Part shown: piece by piece, positions 6,805 to 7,662 of the stretch
Position numbering within the stretch: the stretch's first letter is position 1
How the letters are laid out: every line of letters begins with the position of its first letter
Assembly: GCA_002437285.1 (NCBI GenBank)
Contig: DJOV01000113.1
Coordinates: 1 to 7,662 of the forward strand
Length of the DNA stretch: 7,662 bases
DNA from: Prevotella sp. UBA6429
GTDB lineage: Bacteria; Bacteroidota; Bacteroidia; Bacteroidales; Bacteroidaceae
Reading direction: 5' to 3'
The notes under the pieces: generated by a model
The model's database searches: none
The model's input: only the letters and a program-made list of their open reading frames with translations
What the model was told of the DNA's origin: nothing
Made by a program: the position numbers and the translations under genes

Positions 6805-6890
6805 TCAGTTACTAAATCGTGAGCCACAGTGGTTGAGGTGGTTCACGATGTGGTTCATCCACTCGCTGTTTCTTGTCATTACTTCATTGC
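6770..6890. repeat. Nested imperfect inverted repeat
   Basis: Three arm pairs nest in order: GCATGAAG (6770-6777) with CTTCATTGC (6882-6890, one inserted base); AGCGAGTG (6780-6787) with CACTCGCT (6860-6867, perfect); and ATCGTGAGCCAC (6816-6827) with GTGGTTCACGAT (6838-6849, one G-T wobble) around a 10-nt loop. The spacing between arms is unequal on the two sides, so it reads like a decayed inverted duplication rather than one clean hairpin. It covers the minus-strand remnant at 6805-6894. Confidence 0.6.
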
Positions 6891-6894
6891 TCAT
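6805..6894 (-). pseudogene. N-terminal fragment of a second helix-turn-helix gene (probable)
   Basis: A minus-strand frame of 29 residues begins MSNEVMTRNSEWMNHIVNHL and ends with CGSRFSN. The beginning, with T-(K/R)-x-S-E-W-M, resembles the start of the roughly 100-residue helix-turn-helix proteins that often lie directly downstream of the 103-residue one in Bacteroidales mobile elements (recalled, not searched). The gap of 82 bp to the upstream helix-turn-helix gene is in keeping with that arrangement. After about 20 residues the likeness stops, at the inner arm of the inverted repeat, so the remainder, including any DNA-binding domain, is lost. It could instead be a chance short frame; it has no Shine-Dalgarno, which is not informative in this phylum. 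Confidence 0.4.
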
Positions 6895-6976
6895 AGTTGT
6901 CTCGTTTTATTGTTGATACTTACGTTACTCGGTTTACTTGCTGCTTTGGATTAAGTGGCTGTTGTATATTGACAGC

Positions 6977-7288
6977 CTAACCTGTGCGCTTGCGAAAGCG
7001 CATGTCCTTTTTCTTGTCCTCCACTACTGCTACGATAGCCATCACGTCCTCCGGCTTGTAGTAGGTCTTGTGGCTGATTTGCGTCTAAGCCAAAGTTCCG
7101 TTGTCCCGAAGCGTCTGCACTGTCCGTGGGCAGATGTTGAGCGTCTGACACACGTCCTGCGTGTCGAGCCACTTGTTCATGGTCTTGTCCTCACTGCGCT
7201 CACGGATTCTGTCCATGCGCTTCACGAAGTTCTCCAACTGGGCATCAAGATAGTTGAATGCCTCTTCCTCGAATACGATGAATCCCAT
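6977..7288 (-). pseudogene. Excisionase-like helix-turn-helix protein, interrupted by TAG
   Basis: From ATG at 7288 the frame runs 67 codons (MGFIVFEEEAF... to RDNGTLA), meets TAG at 7087-7085, and then continues open for 35 more codons with family-typical content (TQISHKTYYKPEDV, then a charged tail KKKDMRFRKR) to a TAG at 6979-6977. Restored, it is 103 residues, the usual length of the Bacteroidales mobile-element HTH_17/excisionase-like family. Residues 1-36 form a charged, likely coiled-coil N-terminus; WLDTQDVCQTLNICPRTVQT (40-59) with LRDNGTLA is the helix-turn-helix. The TAG sits where relatives usually have tyrosine (LAYxQI), so one base change from TAC or TAT explains it. The truncated product would lack the wing of the DNA-binding domain. 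Relatives act as regulators or recombination directionality factors of integrative elements. A purine-rich stretch (GAAAAGAGAAAAG) precedes the start. Confidence 0.8.
6985..7002. repeat. Hairpin inside the C-terminal codons of the interrupted gene
   Basis: TGCGCTT (6985-6991) and AAGCGCA (6996-7002) pair perfectly around GCGA. On the minus strand the sequence encodes the MRFRKR tail just before the terminal stop, and no T-run follows there; on the plus strand a TTTTT run follows six bases later, so a weak plus-strand terminator is possible. A second weak hairpin (GGCTGT 6957-6962 with ACAGCC 6972-6977) abuts the stop codon. Confidence 0.4.
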
Positions 7289-7367
7289 ACTTTTCTCTTT
7301 TCTAAGTTTATACTATGTTATATGTCGCAAAGCTCCACGCATATGCAGTGCTCCACGTTTGTGAGTG

Positions 7368-7397
7368 CAAAGATAAGGCACGGCAATCTAAAAACAA
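7368..7397 (-). promoter_or_regulatory. Promoter of the helix-turn-helix gene
   Basis: On the minus strand TTG (7397-7395), 19 bp, then TATCTTTG (7375-7368) followed by CAC fit the Bacteroidota promoter consensus. The start codon is 80 bp further on, so the leader is about 70 nt. The leader carries a direct repeat GCTCCACG (7332-7339 and 7350-7357, 18 bp apart) with the palindrome GCATATGC (7339-7346) between, which could be an operator; that last point is speculation. Confidence 0.65.
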
Positions 7398-7662
7398 GCG
7401 TTTTCAATTTCTGTGGCAGTATGTTGCCGGGGTTTGCCGACTTCAACGCCAAAAACAACAAGAAAAACTTGCACGACTGCAACGAATACATGAACAATGA
7501 TGAGTTGAGAAATACGTTGAAGTTCTCACAACTATCTCGGTATGCAAATAAGCAAGCCACAACTAAATTGCCACGTTACACCCAATCAGTTGCATGGCTG
7601 CACTCAGTACACTTACTTTGCACCCGACAATCGGTCAATGGTGCAAACCGTGACCACTATAC
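7398..7662. other. Right-edge region without a nameable gene
   Basis: All of this is AT-richer than the core. On the plus strand one frame is open from ATG 7322 (or 7421) to the window edge, and another from ATG 7542 (MQISKPQLNCHVTPNQLHGC...) also runs off the edge. Neither has a recognisable domain, Shine-Dalgarno or good promoter, and the first overlaps the minus-strand promoter, so I do not call either as a gene. A minus-strand frame of 80 codons (7318-7560) covers the same promoter and is taken as chance. The last 50 bp hold nested dyads. A partial gene continuing past the window remains possible. Confidence 0.45.
7617..7655. repeat. Overlapping dyad repeats near the right edge
   Basis: TTTGCACC (7617-7624) and GGTGCAAA (7640-7647) are perfect inverted repeats 15 bp apart. 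Inside lies CCGA-CAA-TCGG (7624-7634), and GGTCA (7633-7637) pairs with TGACC (7651-7655) across the right arm. The crowding of dyads is what a recombinase or repressor binding region can look like, but no protein partner is identified in the window. Confidence 0.45.

Larger units (their letters stand above)
6805..7400 (-). mobile_element. Remnant of a Bacteroidales mobile element
   Basis: The stretch holds an excisionase-like helix-turn-helix gene with a nonsense codon, a truncated start of a probable second one, and its own promoter, in DNA clearly lower in GC than the core genes to the left. Such regulator pairs are typical of Bacteroidales integrative and mobilizable elements next to a tyrosine recombinase. 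No integrase, relaxase, primase or transposase is present in the window, and the limits are uncertain: the left end may be near the inverted repeat or the palindrome at 6743-6762, and the right end may lie beyond the window. Confidence 0.5.

Noticed and set aside
6985..7002. Hairpin as terminator of the helix-turn-helix gene
   Set aside because: It lies within codons before the stop and is not followed by a T-run on the minus strand.
7318..7560. Minus-strand open frame of 80 codons
   Set aside because: It covers the promoter and leader of the helix-turn-helix gene; the Leu/Phe-rich translation matches no known family that I recognise.
1..7662. CRISPR array, tRNA/rRNA genes, intact insertion sequence or toxin-antitoxin pair
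   Set aside because: No regularly spaced repeats, no cloverleaf or rRNA sequence, and no transposase or toxin-like frame could be found by eye on either strand.

Overview
The window looks like chromosomal DNA of a Bacteroidota bacterium, most likely Prevotella or a close relative in Prevotellaceae. The reasons are: -7 boxes of the Bacteroidota form TAnnTTTG ahead of pheT, lepA, the lipoprotein gene and the helix-turn-helix gene; near absence of Shine-Dalgarno sequences; a PheT, YebC and LepA of Bacteroidota type; and a lipobox protein of a kind seen in that group. The species assignment is inference from recognised sequence style, not from a search.

Positions 1-6650 are ordinary, GC-rich core genome in three transcription units. 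(1) A good promoter (TTTG, 19 bp, TAATTTTG) drives pheT (phenylalanyl-tRNA synthetase beta chain) and, 13 bp later, a yebC/TACO1-family gene, closed by a strong hairpin terminator. (2) On the minus strand, convergent with that unit, lies a 133-residue lipoprotein of unknown function. Between the two sits about 200 bp without a gene that holds a perfect palindrome next to CCGTG-type repeat units and looks like a dispersed intergenic repeat. (3) Divergent from the lipoprotein gene is lepA (elongation factor 4), followed 28 bp later by a Crp/Fnr-type regulator that, unusually for this phylum, has a consensus AGGAGG ribosome binding site. A 20-bp-stem hairpin terminates this unit. Three of the five core genes (pheT, yebC, lepA) serve translation.

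From about 6650 to the right edge the DNA changes: base composition falls to visibly lower GC, there is no intact long gene, and the content is that of a decayed mobile element. On the minus strand a typical Bacteroidales mobile-element helix-turn-helix (excisionase-like) gene is intact over 103 codons except for one in-frame TAG at codon 68. Downstream of it is a 29-residue reading frame whose first ~20 residues look like the start of the second helix-turn-helix gene that often follows in such elements, but which ends abruptly inside a nested inverted repeat. Just beyond is a 20-bp palindrome containing GTAGATTTGC, a match to the GTAnnTTTGC attachment core known for CTnDOT-type elements. The far right (about 7400-7662) shows dyad repeats and frames open to the edge, but no gene I can name.

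No rRNA, tRNA, CRISPR array, intact transposase or intact integrase was seen. I did not find a convincing new multi-gene system. The points most worth a second look are the nonsense-interrupted regulator, the inverted-repeat/attachment-like cluster at 6743-6890, and the palindrome-plus-repeat unit at 3604-3653.
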